From: Bacteroidaceae bacterium
Lineage (GTDB): Bacteria > Bacteroidota > Bacteroidia > Bacteroidales > Bacteroidaceae
NCBI GenBank assembly: GCA_017483765.1
Contig: JAFUVE010000019.1
Span: 1-64,000 of the forward strand
DNA: 64,000 bases
Reading direction: 5' to 3'
Each line of letters begins with the position of its first letter. The stretch's first letter is position 1. Position numbers and translations under genes: made by a program. Below, one piece after another: positions 25,415-34,236 of this stretch. The notes beneath the pieces are model-generated. The model was not told the origin of the DNA and made no database searches. It was given only the letters and a program-made list of their open reading frames with translations.

Positions 25415-27046
25415 TTAGCTTTCGCCGTTGACGAGGTCTTCCAGTTTTTTCTTGAAACGCTCGTACCAGCTGCTGCTCTTCTTTGCCTCGTTGATGAGGT
25501 TGCGGAGGTTTTCCGCCTGCTCGCTGAGCTTCTGCGACAGGCTCTTGGCCTCTGCGATGCGCTGGTCGTTCTTGAGTTTCACCTCGAGAGACTGGATCAG
25601 GTTGACGTAATCGCTGTCGCACACCGCCAGGGCTTCGTTGACGTAGTTGGAACCCTCAGTCCTTGCCGCCTTGTCCTTAGGATTCTGCTGCACGGTCGCA
25701 ATCTGCTGTGTGAGCCGGTTGATATGTCCGCGCATACGGTCCTTGTAGGTCTCGAGCCTTGCAATCATATCGTCGAGCTGCTTCTTCTCCGTCTCGCTCT
25801 TCGCCGTGTTGGTCTGGATGGTCTGCTCAGTCTTGGTCTTCTCGAATATGTCGTCTCCGTTGTATACCTCCGATTCAACACAGTTCTCGTCGCCCGAAAG
25901 GAGCAGCGAGACGAGTGATCCGCTCATGGCGTTGTCGAGCACGAGCGATGATGCGCTTGTGGCCTTGATGACAGGCTGCACGATGGTCTTTGCCACCCTG
26001 ATAAGTTCGAACTTCTTCTGTCTCGGGTTGTGCTTGAAGGCCTTGTCGATATTCTTCATGTTGGCTCCGCCACCTGTGATGACGATTCCCGCCAGGAGCA
26101 CGTCGGCATATCCGCTGTTGACAATCTGTGCCACCGCGTTTGCCACAATCTCGGTGAGTCGTGCATAGATAATCTCATGGATTCCGATGACCTTCTTCTT
26201 CGTTCCGTTGGACGTCTCATACACCTCCTTCTGTAGCTCAGAGGTGTCCTCCTCCGGATCGATATACGCGTTTCCGTACTTCATAAGCACGTCCTTGGCC
26301 TCGTTCTCCTCGATTTGGAGTAGCGTCTTGAGGTCGTCGACGATATTGTTGAATCCAATAGGTATGGTGACGAGGTATCTGATGACATTCTGCTTGTAAA
26401 CCACAACCGTAGTGGTTCCGGCGCCGAGGTCCACCATGGCACATCCAGCCCTCTTCTCCTGCTCAGTGAGCACGTTCTTGGAGAGTTCGATGGCAGATAG
26501 TTTCGTTCCTGCGATGTCCAGTCCCACGTTGTTGAAGCAAGTCTGGATGTTGCCTCTGAGCTGCTTACGTGCGATGATATTGAGGAACTCGCCCTCGATG
26601 TTCGCACCGAAGACCCCCTGAGGGTCGTCGGTAGGAGCCGAGTCCACGATATATCCCTGAGGTATGTTCTCGAGTAGTTCGCAATCAGGAATGGATATGT
26701 CCATGCTCTCATCCCTGAGCTCGTCGATATGTGCCGCCGTGATGGATGTACGTTCCAGCATGTTTCTTGGCACTTTCTTCTTGACCGAGCGAACAGACTG
26801 TCCGCCGATTCCCACATAGACCCTGCTCACTTTCTGCTTGAGCGTCTGACTGAGCATCTCCACCACTTTCTGAATGCTTCTGGTGGTCTTCTCCACATTG
26901 TAGACAAGCCCCCTCTTGATGCATGCCGTGGTCTGCTCCTCCGCATAGGCAAGGATTTGGAAACTTCCGTCTTTTTTCTTCCCCGCTATGCCCGATATGC
27001 GTGACGTACCGAGTTCCACCGCCACTATGATAGGTTCGTTTGCCAT
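25415..27046 (-). CDS. ftsA: Cell division protein FtsA
   Basis: 543 aa. An actin-like ATPase that tethers FtsZ to the membrane and recruits the later divisome. It has phosphate-1 VAVELGTSRISGIAG, phosphate-2 CAMVDLGAGTTTVVVY and adenosine motif LAGIVITGGGANM. After about residue 420 there is a long coiled-coil extension (LDDMIARLETYKDRMRGHIN and on). It ends in a probable amphipathic membrane-binding helix (WYERFKKKLEDLVNG). It is about 120 residues longer than E. coli FtsA, mainly because of this C-terminal part. Located between ftsQ and ftsZ, as in other Bacteroidota. Confidence 0.94.
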   Translation of the reverse strand: MANEPIIVAVELGTSRISGIAGKKKDGSFQILAYAEEQTTACIKRGLVYNVEKTTRSIQKVVEMLSQTLKQKVSRVYVGIGGQSVRSVKKKVPRNMLERTSITAAHIDELRDESMDISIPDCELLENIPQGYIVDSAPTDDPQGVFGANIEGEFLNIIARKQLRGNIQTCFNNVGLDIAGTKLSAIELSKNVLTEQEKRAGCAMVDLGAGTTTVVVYKQNVIRYLVTIPIGFNNIVDDLKTLLQIEENEAKDVLMKYGNAYIDPEEDTSELQKEVYETSNGTKKKVIGIHEIIYARLTEIVANAVAQIVNSGYADVLLAGIVITGGGANMKNIDKAFKHNPRQKKFELIRVAKTIVQPVIKATSASSLVLDNAMSGSLVSLLLSGDENCVESEVYNGDDIFEKTKTEQTIQTNTAKSETEKKQLDDMIARLETYKDRMRGHINRLTQQIATVQQNPKDKAARTEGSNYVNEALAVCDSDYVNLIQSLEVKLKNDQRIAEAKSLSQKLSEQAENLRNLINEAKKSSSWYERFKKKLEDLVNGES

Positions 27047-27059
27047 ATATATTTACTAT

Positions 27060-27233
27060 TTACGATTTACGATTTACGATTTATTTGACTATTTTTATAT
27101 TTTGGCTATTTGCTTAAGGCCGGGGGGCAATAGCAATCTGAACCAAAATAAGATCAGGTATTTAACAATTACGATTTATTTGACTATTTTTATATTTTGG
27201 CTATTTGCTTAAGTCCGGGGGGCAATAGCAATT
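27060..27233. repeat. Tandem duplication between ftsQ and ftsA
   Basis: Two copies about 96 nt apart of ACGATTTATTTGACTATTTT, followed by TATATTTTGGCTATTTGCTT, AAGKCCGGGGGGCAATAGCA. It fills most of the 195-nt ftsQ-ftsA gap. Confidence 0.75.
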
Positions 27234-27242
27234 TATCCGAGG

Positions 27243-28382
27243 CTATTTTTTTGATTTTTTCGGTTCTTCTTTCTTTTTGGGCTCATCTTTCTTCGCTTCT
27301 TTCTTGGGCTCGTCTTTCTTTACTTCTTTTTTGGGTTCCTCCTTCTTCACTTCTTTCTTGGGTTCCTCCTTCTTTACTTCTTTCTTGGGCTCGTCTTTCT
27401 TTTTGGGTTCGTCCTTTTTCACTTCTTTCTTGGGTTCCTCCTTCTTCGCTTCTTTCTTGGGTTCGTCTTTCTTATCGTCTTTCTTCACGTCGTTCTTGGA
27501 GTCATCCTTCTTTTTAGCCTCGTCGTTATTCGGCTCGGCACTATCGGACGTGGCCTCCTCAGCCTGCTCCTCCTCGTCGGGCAAGTCCACTTTCTTCTCC
27601 ATCCCCTTGATGACTCCCACCACCTGGTTGTCGTACTCCAGATTGAGGACCGAATACTTGTTCCACCCTACTACAGACAGTCCGCGTTCATAGAATTTCT
27701 TGAGTCTGACGAGCTTCTTGTCGAACTTGTCGAGAGTACCCATGAAAATCTTCTGATCTCCCACCCTTGGCACGAGGGTGACCACACGGTTCTTTCTCTT
27801 GTCGTACTCCACATAAATCTGCTCGATCTGGCTGTTCCAGAACTCGTCGTTCTTGATGAAAGCCGCGAGCGGCACGAGGTCGGAGACGACGTAGTTGCGG
27901 TTGATTTCTCCGTTAGCCACAATGAGGTTTTTGGCATAGAGCGAGTCGCTGTCGATGAAGTTTCCCGCCTCGTCGACATAATAATGCTCGTTACGGCTGT
28001 CGAATACCAGCATGAGCGGCACCATCTGCTTTACCTTGACACAAAGTCGGCTGGTTCCCACCTCCATGCCGTTGTTGTTGCCGTAGCAGTCCACCGACGT
28101 GACGAATGGATTTTTCGTGATGACAGTCTGTATCTGCTTCAGGTCGATGGCGCTCATCTTCTTTCCCTGCGGGAAGATGTCGGCCTCGACGAGCATGTTG
28201 GACACCACGGTGCTGTCCACCACAACATCGGCTCCCTCCTCTTCGAACACATACGTCACCTCCTGGCAAATCTCATCAGGATTTGTGGACTTCATTCCGA
28301 CGAAGGCATATACGATATAGGCAGCCACCGCCATAAACAGAATGACGAGCAGGGATATTTTGAGATATTTTGGGAGTTGCAT
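27243..28382 (-). CDS. ftsQ: Cell division protein FtsQ with long Lys/Glu/Pro-rich C-terminal tail
   Basis: 379 aa: a short cytoplasmic N-terminus, one membrane helix (ISLLVILFMAVAAYIVYAFV), and a periplasmic POTRA/FtsQ domain (IDLKQIQTVITKNPFVTSVD, VKQMVPLMLVFDSRNEHYYV). About the last 105 residues are low-complexity and highly charged, built on KKEEPKKEV/KKDEPKKEA repeats. FtsQ links early and late divisome proteins. The tail would lie in the periplasm and is not part of the usual fold. Similar charged tails occur in some Bacteroidota, but its function here is unknown. It lies between murC and ftsA. Confidence 0.88.
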   Translation of the reverse strand: MQLPKYLKISLLVILFMAVAAYIVYAFVGMKSTNPDEICQEVTYVFEEEGADVVVDSTVVSNMLVEADIFPQGKKMSAIDLKQIQTVITKNPFVTSVDCYGNNNGMEVGTSRLCVKVKQMVPLMLVFDSRNEHYYVDEAGNFIDSDSLYAKNLIVANGEINRNYVVSDLVPLAAFIKNDEFWNSQIEQIYVEYDKRKNRVVTLVPRVGDQKIFMGTLDKFDKKLVRLKKFYERGLSVVGWNKYSVLNLEYDNQVVGVIKGMEKKVDLPDEEEQAEEATSDSAEPNNDEAKKKDDSKNDVKKDDKKDEPKKEAKKEEPKKEVKKDEPKKKDEPKKEVKKEEPKKEVKKEEPKKEVKKDEPKKEAKKDEPKKKEEPKKSKK

Positions 28383-28492
28383 CTTGTTCAGTTGAGAGTT
28401 TTAGAGTTTAGAGTTTAGAGAGCCATGCGGACGGTTGATGGGAATTGATGGGAGTTGATGGGAGTGATGGGAGTGATGGGAATGGGGTCCGA

Positions 28493-29869
28493 TTAGTTGA
28501 TGTTGTACTTTTCGGCGAGCATTTCCTGGATTTGAGGGACATAGTTCTCGATGTCGCCCGCTCCGAGAGAGACGAGCACCTGGAAATCACCTTTAGAGAG
28601 GAGCTCGACTACATCCTCCTTGTGGACGAGGAACTTCTCCATGCCCGGTCGCAGGTTGTCGTAGATGAGCTTAGACGTGACACCTGGTATGGGCTCTTCT
28701 CTTGCGGGATAGATGTCGCAGAGATAGACGGTGTCGAGGAGTGAGAGGCTGTCGGCAAACTCGCGGTAGAAATCCCGTGTGCGAGTGTAGAGATGCGGCT
28801 GGAAAACCGCCGCGATCTTCTTGTCGGCATAGAGTTCTCGTATGGACTTGACGCTCTGCTCAATCTCGTTGGGATGGTGTGCATAGTCGCTGAGGAACAC
28901 AATCTTGTCGGTTTTGATTTTGAAGTCGAACCTTCTGTCCACTCCCTCATACGACTTCATGGCCTTCTTGATTTCGTCGGCACTGACCCCGTTGAGCTGT
29001 GCGATGGCCATGGCTGCGATTCCGTTGTCGATGTTGATGCTGACCGGCACTCCCAGCTGAATGTCCTTGATGGTTTCGATCGGGGAGACGAAGTCGAAGA
29101 AGATTTCTCCGTTTCCGATCCGTATGTTCTCGGCATGGAAGTCCCCCTTGTCGCGGGCATATTCATATACCCTGACCCCCGGCTTGACGTCCGGCTTCAT
29201 CTCAAGGTCGGTGTGGATAAGAAGCACGCCGTCCTCCCTGATGAGCGACGAATAATGGCGGAAGCTCTCGAGATATGCCTCCTTGGTGCCATAGATGTCG
29301 AGGTGGTCGGGGTCTGTTGCCGTGATGACCGTCATGAATGGACGCAGCCAATGGAAAGAGCGGTCGAACTCGTCGGCCTCAATCACCACGAAGTCACTCT
29401 TTTCTGAGAGGATGTAGTTCGTGCCGTAGTTCTTGGATATGCCGCCCAGAAAGGCGTTGCAGTCGCGGCTGGACTGATGCATGATATGGGCGAGCATGGT
29501 GGAGGTTGTGGTTTTACCATGGGTACCAGCCACGCATAGCCCCTTCATCTGGTTGGTGAGCATTCCGAGCACCTGTGCCCTTTTCTGCACGTCGAATCCG
29601 TTGTCTCTGAAAAACGAGAGTTCGGAGTGGTCGGCAGGAACTGCCGGGGTATAGACCACGAGTGTGGACTCTTTATCCTTGAAGCATGGAGCCACGAGCT
29701 GGAGGTTATCCTCATAATGAATGTCGGCTCCCTCACTGATGAGAGTCTGGGTGAGCGGAGTGGGCGTCTTGTCGTATCCACCCACATTGCATCCCTTATG
29801 CAGGAAATAACGGATGAGCGCGCTCATGCCGATTCCGCCGGCTCCAACAAAATATACTGATTTTACCAT
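28493..29869 (-). CDS. murC: UDP-N-acetylmuramate--L-alanine ligase
   Basis: 458 aa from the ATG at 29869; a TTG one codon earlier is less likely. A cytoplasmic Mur ligase that adds the first L-Ala to UDP-MurNAc. N-terminal Rossmann motif FVGAGGIGMSALIRYFLHKG, ATP-binding P-loop VAGTHGKTTTSTML, then a central Mur ligase segment (VIEADEFDRSFHWLRP) and the C-terminal domain with DYAHHPNEI. Length is typical. It lies 110 bases before ftsQ and 175 bases after murG, with a structured repeat in the latter gap. Confidence 0.95.
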   Translation of the reverse strand: MVKSVYFVGAGGIGMSALIRYFLHKGCNVGGYDKTPTPLTQTLISEGADIHYEDNLQLVAPCFKDKESTLVVYTPAVPADHSELSFFRDNGFDVQKRAQVLGMLTNQMKGLCVAGTHGKTTTSTMLAHIMHQSSRDCNAFLGGISKNYGTNYILSEKSDFVVIEADEFDRSFHWLRPFMTVITATDPDHLDIYGTKEAYLESFRHYSSLIREDGVLLIHTDLEMKPDVKPGVRVYEYARDKGDFHAENIRIGNGEIFFDFVSPIETIKDIQLGVPVSINIDNGIAAMAIAQLNGVSADEIKKAMKSYEGVDRRFDFKIKTDKIVFLSDYAHHPNEIEQSVKSIRELYADKKIAAVFQPHLYTRTRDFYREFADSLSLLDTVYLCDIYPAREEPIPGVTSKLIYDNLRPGMEKFLVHKEDVVELLSKGDFQVLVSLGAGDIENYVPQIQEMLAEKYNIN

Positions 29870-29909
29870 CAAAAATATTTACGATTTAATATTTACGATT
29901 TATTACATG

Positions 29910-29971
29910 AACTTTGTCACGACTCGGCAAAGTTTAAGCAAGCTTAACTTTGCACTCGCTGCTCCAAAGTT
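29910..29971. repeat. 62-nt structured repeat, copy D, inside the dcw cluster
   Basis: Outer stem AACTTTG/CAAAGTT, internal loop strands TCACGACTCGG and CACTCGCTGCTC, inner stem CAAAGTT(t)AAG-CAAG-CTTAACTTTG. It lies between murG and murC. Confidence 0.65.
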
Positions 29972-30044
29972 TTTCGATTTATTTAACTATTTTATTATTT
30001 TGGCTATTTGCCATGCGGCTGGGGGGGGGATGAGCCTCAATTAA

Positions 30045-31166
30045 TCATTCTTGTCCGTTGGCAATTTTCCAGACCTCCTGGGCGATGACTTTGGCAGATT
30101 CGCGGAACGCCATCTTTCCGGCATTTGCCGCGATTGACTGGAGTTTTGCCTCGTCCTTCACCGTGGTGAGCGCCACCTCCACAAGTTTTTCGCGCGCGTC
30201 GGCATCTCTGACGAGAATGGCCGCCCCTTTGTCGGAGAGCGCCAAGGCGTTCTTCGTCTGGTGGTCCTCCGCCACGTTTGGCGAGGGGACGAGGATGCTG
30301 GGCTTCTCGAGGAGGCAGATCTCAGAGATGGAGCTGGCTCCCGCCCTTGATATGACGAGGTCAGCAGCCGCATACGCCTTGTCCATGTCCTTGATGAAGG
30401 CCGTGGCAGTGAGGTTGTCCACCTTGTCGGCCTTGTCGAGCGCAGCCTTTATTTCCTCTGCATAGAACTTGCCGTGCTGCCATAGGATCTGCACGTCGGA
30501 GGCGTTCCTGATGTCCTGCAGATGCTGGAGAATGCTCTCGTTGACCGTTCTTGCCCCGAGGCTGCCTCCGATGACGAGTATGGTCTTCTTTCCAGGCTGT
30601 AGCCCAAGCGCCTTTTTCGCTTCCTCTTTCGTGAGCTGCACCTGTGTGAGGTTTTGTCTGACAGGATTTCCCGTCATCAGGATTTTCTCCTTTGGGAAGA
30701 AGCGCTCCATTCCTTCGTAAGCCACGCAAATGCGCTTCGCCTTCTTAGCAAGCAGCTTGTTGGTGACTCCTGCATAGGAGTTCTGCTCCTGAATGAGCGT
30801 AGGCACCCCCATCTTGGCAGCCTGATTGAGCAGAGGTCCGCTGGCATACCCCCCGACACCCACTGCCACGTCGGGCTGGAAGTCGGTGATGATTTTCTTT
30901 GCCATCCGCTGGCTTTTCCATATCTTGAAGAGCACAGCGATATTCTTGAATGGGTTCTTGCGATTGAATCCCTGAATCGGGAGACCTATGATTTTGTATC
31001 CGGCATCCGGCACACGCTGCATCTCCATCCTGCCTTCCGCCCCCACGAAGAGGATCTCCGTGTCGGGATAGAGCTCCTTGATGGCGTTAGCGATGGAAAT
31101 GGCGGGGAAGATGTGTCCTCCAGTACCTCCACCGCTGACGATGACTTTCAAATTTTTTCCTTTCAT
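30045..31166 (-). CDS. murG: UDP-GlcNAc:lipid I N-acetylglucosaminyltransferase
   Basis: 373 aa. A GT28 glycosyltransferase at the cytoplasmic membrane face that makes lipid II from lipid I. N-terminal glycine loop SGGGTGGHIFPAISIANAI, second loop GGSLGARTVNESIL, and a UDP-GlcNAc binding region VISRAGASSISEICLLEKPS. Length and motif order are standard. It lies between ftsW and murC. The 198-nt gap to ftsW carries a TAACTTTG -7 box (31281-31288), suggesting an internal promoter. Confidence 0.95.
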   Translation of the reverse strand: MKGKNLKVIVSGGGTGGHIFPAISIANAIKELYPDTEILFVGAEGRMEMQRVPDAGYKIIGLPIQGFNRKNPFKNIAVLFKIWKSQRMAKKIITDFQPDVAVGVGGYASGPLLNQAAKMGVPTLIQEQNSYAGVTNKLLAKKAKRICVAYEGMERFFPKEKILMTGNPVRQNLTQVQLTKEEAKKALGLQPGKKTILVIGGSLGARTVNESILQHLQDIRNASDVQILWQHGKFYAEEIKAALDKADKVDNLTATAFIKDMDKAYAAADLVISRAGASSISEICLLEKPSILVPSPNVAEDHQTKNALALSDKGAAILVRDADAREKLVEVALTTVKDEAKLQSIAANAGKMAFRESAKVIAQEVWKIANGQE

Positions 31167-31280
31167 GATTCCGTTCTTTTTTTTAGGTCCGTTCCTCAGA
31201 TATCCGCTGCATCATTCTTAGTTTATGGCGTTTATGCCGTCGATACGATGCCTCAGGCTTGAGCGGAACGAAACAACATG

Positions 31281-31288
31281 CAAAGTTA
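31281..31288 (-). promoter_or_regulatory. Possible internal promoter -7 box before murG
   Basis: TAACTTTG on the minus strand. No TTTG at the preferred 19-21 nt distance; CTTG occurs 25 nt away. Weak evidence. Confidence 0.35.
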
Positions 31289-31364
31289 CGAAAAAAGACT
31301 GAGAAAACCTTGTCAAGAAGAACAATTTACGTCATAAATCCGCCTTGACCTCCCTGCAGGGCTG

Positions 31365-32681
31365 TCACACCATGCCCACAGAGCTGTAGACGTCGCCCGT
31401 CTCGATGATGACCGGCCGTTTAAGTTCCTTGGTGACCGCCTTCTTCTCTCCGTTTGCCTTAGAGGCATATCTGCTGATGCTGAGGATCATACCGAAGTTG
31501 GCACTCATAATCATGATGGACGTTCCTCCATGGCTGATGAGCGGCAGGGTCTGTCCTGTCACGGGCATGAGCCCCACGGCCACCGACATGTTGACGAGAG
31601 CCTGGATGACCATCATGAGTCCGAGTCCGATGACGAGGAACGCCGGGAAGAACCGGTCGCACTTCTGCGCCACCCTGCCCACACGAATGATCAGCATGAC
31701 GAAAAGCAGCAGCACGAACACCGCTCCAGCCACTCCCATCTCCTCGATGATGATAGAGTAGATGAAGTCGGACTCAGCATGCGGCAGGAAGTCGCGTGAG
31801 ACGGAGTTTCCGACCCCGACGCCAGTGATGCCCGAAGAAGCGATAGCCACCTTCGACATGTCCTCCTGCCAGGTCTTGTCCTTATACTCCTGGCTGTCCA
31901 CATCCTCGTCGATGATGCCGACGGCTGTCTGTATGCGGTTTTTCCAAGTGAGCGCACGCTTGTATTTCCCCAGAGTCTCGTCGGGAGTGACCATAAGCAC
32001 GGTGACGAACAAAGCACCGAGTATGGCCATCACGCCCACAAGCCTGTAGAGCAGTTTCCGCGGCACGTTTCCGATGATCATCATGATGAAGATGACCAGT
32101 GCGAGCATCATGGCCGTGGAGAAATTCTCCGGCACGATGAGTCCGCATATAATCACAGCGAGCCACATGATCATGGTGAACGCCTTAGAATATCCCCCCT
32201 TGGTGGCCATGACCACGTTCTTCATGCCCTTCTTCGTCTGCACCTTCTCCTCCTTCTGCAACTTGGAGAGAATGACCGCAGTGGCGAGTATGAGCATGGT
32301 CTTCGCCAGCTCCGACGGCTGGAAGTTGACGCCGAACAGCGAGATCCATCGGTGCGCGCTGTGCGACTCGTTGAGGTCGCTCTTGAGGAAGAGCGCGTAG
32401 ACGAGCAGAACGACGACAACCGGTATGCCCACGATAGGGACCAGCTTGAAGTACTTGCACGGAATCTTGCTGACCAAGACGGTGATGCAGAATCCGATGA
32501 GGAGGTATCCCACATGCGACATGAGCGGCACCCAGTGTCTGCCCGTGTCGAAAGAGAGCCTGCTCGACGCGCTGTACATCGTGACGATGGAAATCATGCA
32601 GAGGAAGAAGTAGATCATCCAAAGTCCGAGATCTCCCTTGATGATGTTCAGCTTAAAAAAATCAGTAAATTTCTTTCCCAT
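31365..32681 (-). CDS. ftsW: Lipid II polymerase FtsW (SEDS family)
   Basis: 438 aa, polytopic membrane protein of the SEDS family that polymerises septal glycan strands with its partner FtsI. Conserved features are IAIASSGITGVGVGNSVSRD with the nearby PHAESDFIYSIIIEEMG, and the C-terminal NMSVAVGLMPVTGQTLPLIS then GGTSIMIM. About ten membrane helices can be drawn. Length is slightly above E. coli FtsW because of cytoplasmic loops (QKEEKVQTKKGMKN). RodA is the alternative, but the place in the dcw cluster favours FtsW. The start lies 32 bases after the murD stop. Confidence 0.93.
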   Translation of the reverse strand: MGKKFTDFFKLNIIKGDLGLWMIYFFLCMISIVTMYSASSRLSFDTGRHWVPLMSHVGYLLIGFCITVLVSKIPCKYFKLVPIVGIPVVVVLLVYALFLKSDLNESHSAHRWISLFGVNFQPSELAKTMLILATAVILSKLQKEEKVQTKKGMKNVVMATKGGYSKAFTMIMWLAVIICGLIVPENFSTAMMLALVIFIMMIIGNVPRKLLYRLVGVMAILGALFVTVLMVTPDETLGKYKRALTWKNRIQTAVGIIDEDVDSQEYKDKTWQEDMSKVAIASSGITGVGVGNSVSRDFLPHAESDFIYSIIIEEMGVAGAVFVLLLFVMLIIRVGRVAQKCDRFFPAFLVIGLGLMMVIQALVNMSVAVGLMPVTGQTLPLISHGGTSIMIMSANFGMILSISRYASKANGEKKAVTKELKRPVIIETGDVYSSVGMV

Positions 32682-32713
32682 AGCTAATCTGTATAAGTAT
32701 CTTTATTAGATGA

Positions 32714-34048
32714 TTATAAGTCTCTCACGCATTGTTTGAACTGCTCACCGCGGTCCTCCATGTTCTTGAAGAGGTCGAAGCTTGCACAGCAAGGGCTGAG
32801 CAGCACGCAGTCTCCGTCCTTAGCCATGGCGAAGCAGCGGTCGACACAGTCCTTCATGGATGTGACGTCTGCCGTGGGCAGTCCGAACTGGTCGAAAGCC
32901 TCGTGCAGCTTTTTGTTGTCGACTCCGAGGAAAACCAGTCCCACACATTTCTCCTTGACCAGGTCGTAGAGTTCAGAGTAGTCGTTGCCCTTGTCCACGC
33001 CGCCGAGAATGAGCACGGTGGGCTTACGCATGCTCTCGAGAGCATACCAGCAGGCGTTGACGTTGGTGGCTTTGGAGTCGTTGACGAACTCCACCCCTCT
33101 GACCTTTCCCGCCTTCTCGAGCCGGTGCTCCACACCGGCGAAGCTGCTGAGTCCCTTACGGATGAACTCATTGCTGACCCCGGCGATGTTGGCCGTGATA
33201 CCAGCCGCGAGCGAGTTGTAGAGGTTGTGCTTTCCACGAAGAGCCAGCTCCTCCAGCTCCATATTGAAGGGTGTGGGCTTCTCGATGACATACTCCTGCT
33301 CCTCAGCGTAGGCGATGACGTCTCCCTCGTGGAACTCGGAGAAAGGGAAGAGCTGCGCCTTGATGTCGTACTTCTCGAGCTCACGCTTGATGATGGGGTC
33401 GTCGTTCCAGAAGACGAAGGCATCGTTCTCAGTGAGGTTCTGCGTGATGCGCATCTTGGAGTCGACATAGTTCTGCATCTTGAAATCGTAGCGGTCGAGG
33501 TGGTCAGGCGTGATGTTCATGAGGATGGCGATGTCGGCCTTGAAGTCGTACATGTTGTCGAGCTGGAAGCTTGACAGCTCGATGACATAGTAGTCGTAGT
33601 CGCACTCCGCCACCTGCAGGGCGAGGCTGTTACCGATGTTTCCAGCCAGTCCCACATTGTAGCCCGCCTCCTTGAGGATATAGTAAATGAGGGATGTGGT
33701 CGTGGTCTTTCCGTTCGAGCCGGTGATGCATATCATCTTCGCGTCGGTGTAGCGTCCTGCGAACTCAATCTCCGATATGATGTGTATCTGCTTCTCTCGA
33801 ATCTTTCTGATCATAGGTGCAGTCTCAGGAATGCCCGGGCTTTTGATCACTTCGTCGGCATTGAGGATTTTCTCCTCTGTATGCTGTTTTTCCTCCCACT
33901 CGATTCCATATTTGTCGAGTTGACGCTTGTATTTGTCCTTGATTTCCGACAAGTCGGAGACAAAGACATCAAAACCCTGTTTCTTAGCCAGAACGGCGGC
34001 TCCAGCCCCGCTCTCCGCTGCACCTAATATTACGATTCGAGAAGACAT
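32714..34048 (-). CDS. murD: UDP-N-acetylmuramoylalanine--D-glutamate ligase
   Basis: 444 aa. A cytoplasmic Mur ligase that adds D-Glu to UDP-MurNAc-L-Ala. N-terminal domain IVILGAAESGAGAAVLAKKQ, P-loop ITGSNGKTTTTSLIYYIL, central motif MNITPDHLDRYDF and C-terminal substrate region FVNDSKATNVNACWYALESM. Standard length. It lies between mraY and ftsW. The gap to mraY (188 nt) has a strong hairpin at 34138-34171. Confidence 0.95.
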   Translation of the reverse strand: MSSRIVILGAAESGAGAAVLAKKQGFDVFVSDLSEIKDKYKRQLDKYGIEWEEKQHTEEKILNADEVIKSPGIPETAPMIRKIREKQIHIISEIEFAGRYTDAKMICITGSNGKTTTTSLIYYILKEAGYNVGLAGNIGNSLALQVAECDYDYYVIELSSFQLDNMYDFKADIAILMNITPDHLDRYDFKMQNYVDSKMRITQNLTENDAFVFWNDDPIIKRELEKYDIKAQLFPFSEFHEGDVIAYAEEQEYVIEKPTPFNMELEELALRGKHNLYNSLAAGITANIAGVSNEFIRKGLSSFAGVEHRLEKAGKVRGVEFVNDSKATNVNACWYALESMRKPTVLILGGVDKGNDYSELYDLVKEKCVGLVFLGVDNKKLHEAFDQFGLPTADVTSMKDCVDRCFAMAKDGDCVLLSPCCASFDLFKNMEDRGEQFKQCVRDL

Positions 34049-34137
34049 TGTTATTTACGATTTTAAGATTTACGATTTATTTTAATATTTTTTCATTTTT
34101 CCAAAATCAATATTTTTTCATTTTTTCAAAACCTGCC

Positions 34138-34171
34138 GGCGGTGGAGCGGGCTTTGATGCCCGCTTCCGCC
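34138..34171 (-). other. Strong hairpin between mraY and murD
   Basis: GGCGGTGGAGCGGGC pairs with GCCCGCTTCCGCC around TTTGAT. On the minus strand it is followed by GGTTTTGAAAAAATG, a short T-run. It could attenuate or process the dcw mRNA between mraY and murD. Confidence 0.5.
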
Positions 34172-34236
34172 AGTCAGGAAGGCTGAATGAATGTTATTGA
34201 ATTGAATGAATGTTATTTTTCTTTTTCTTGTATTTT

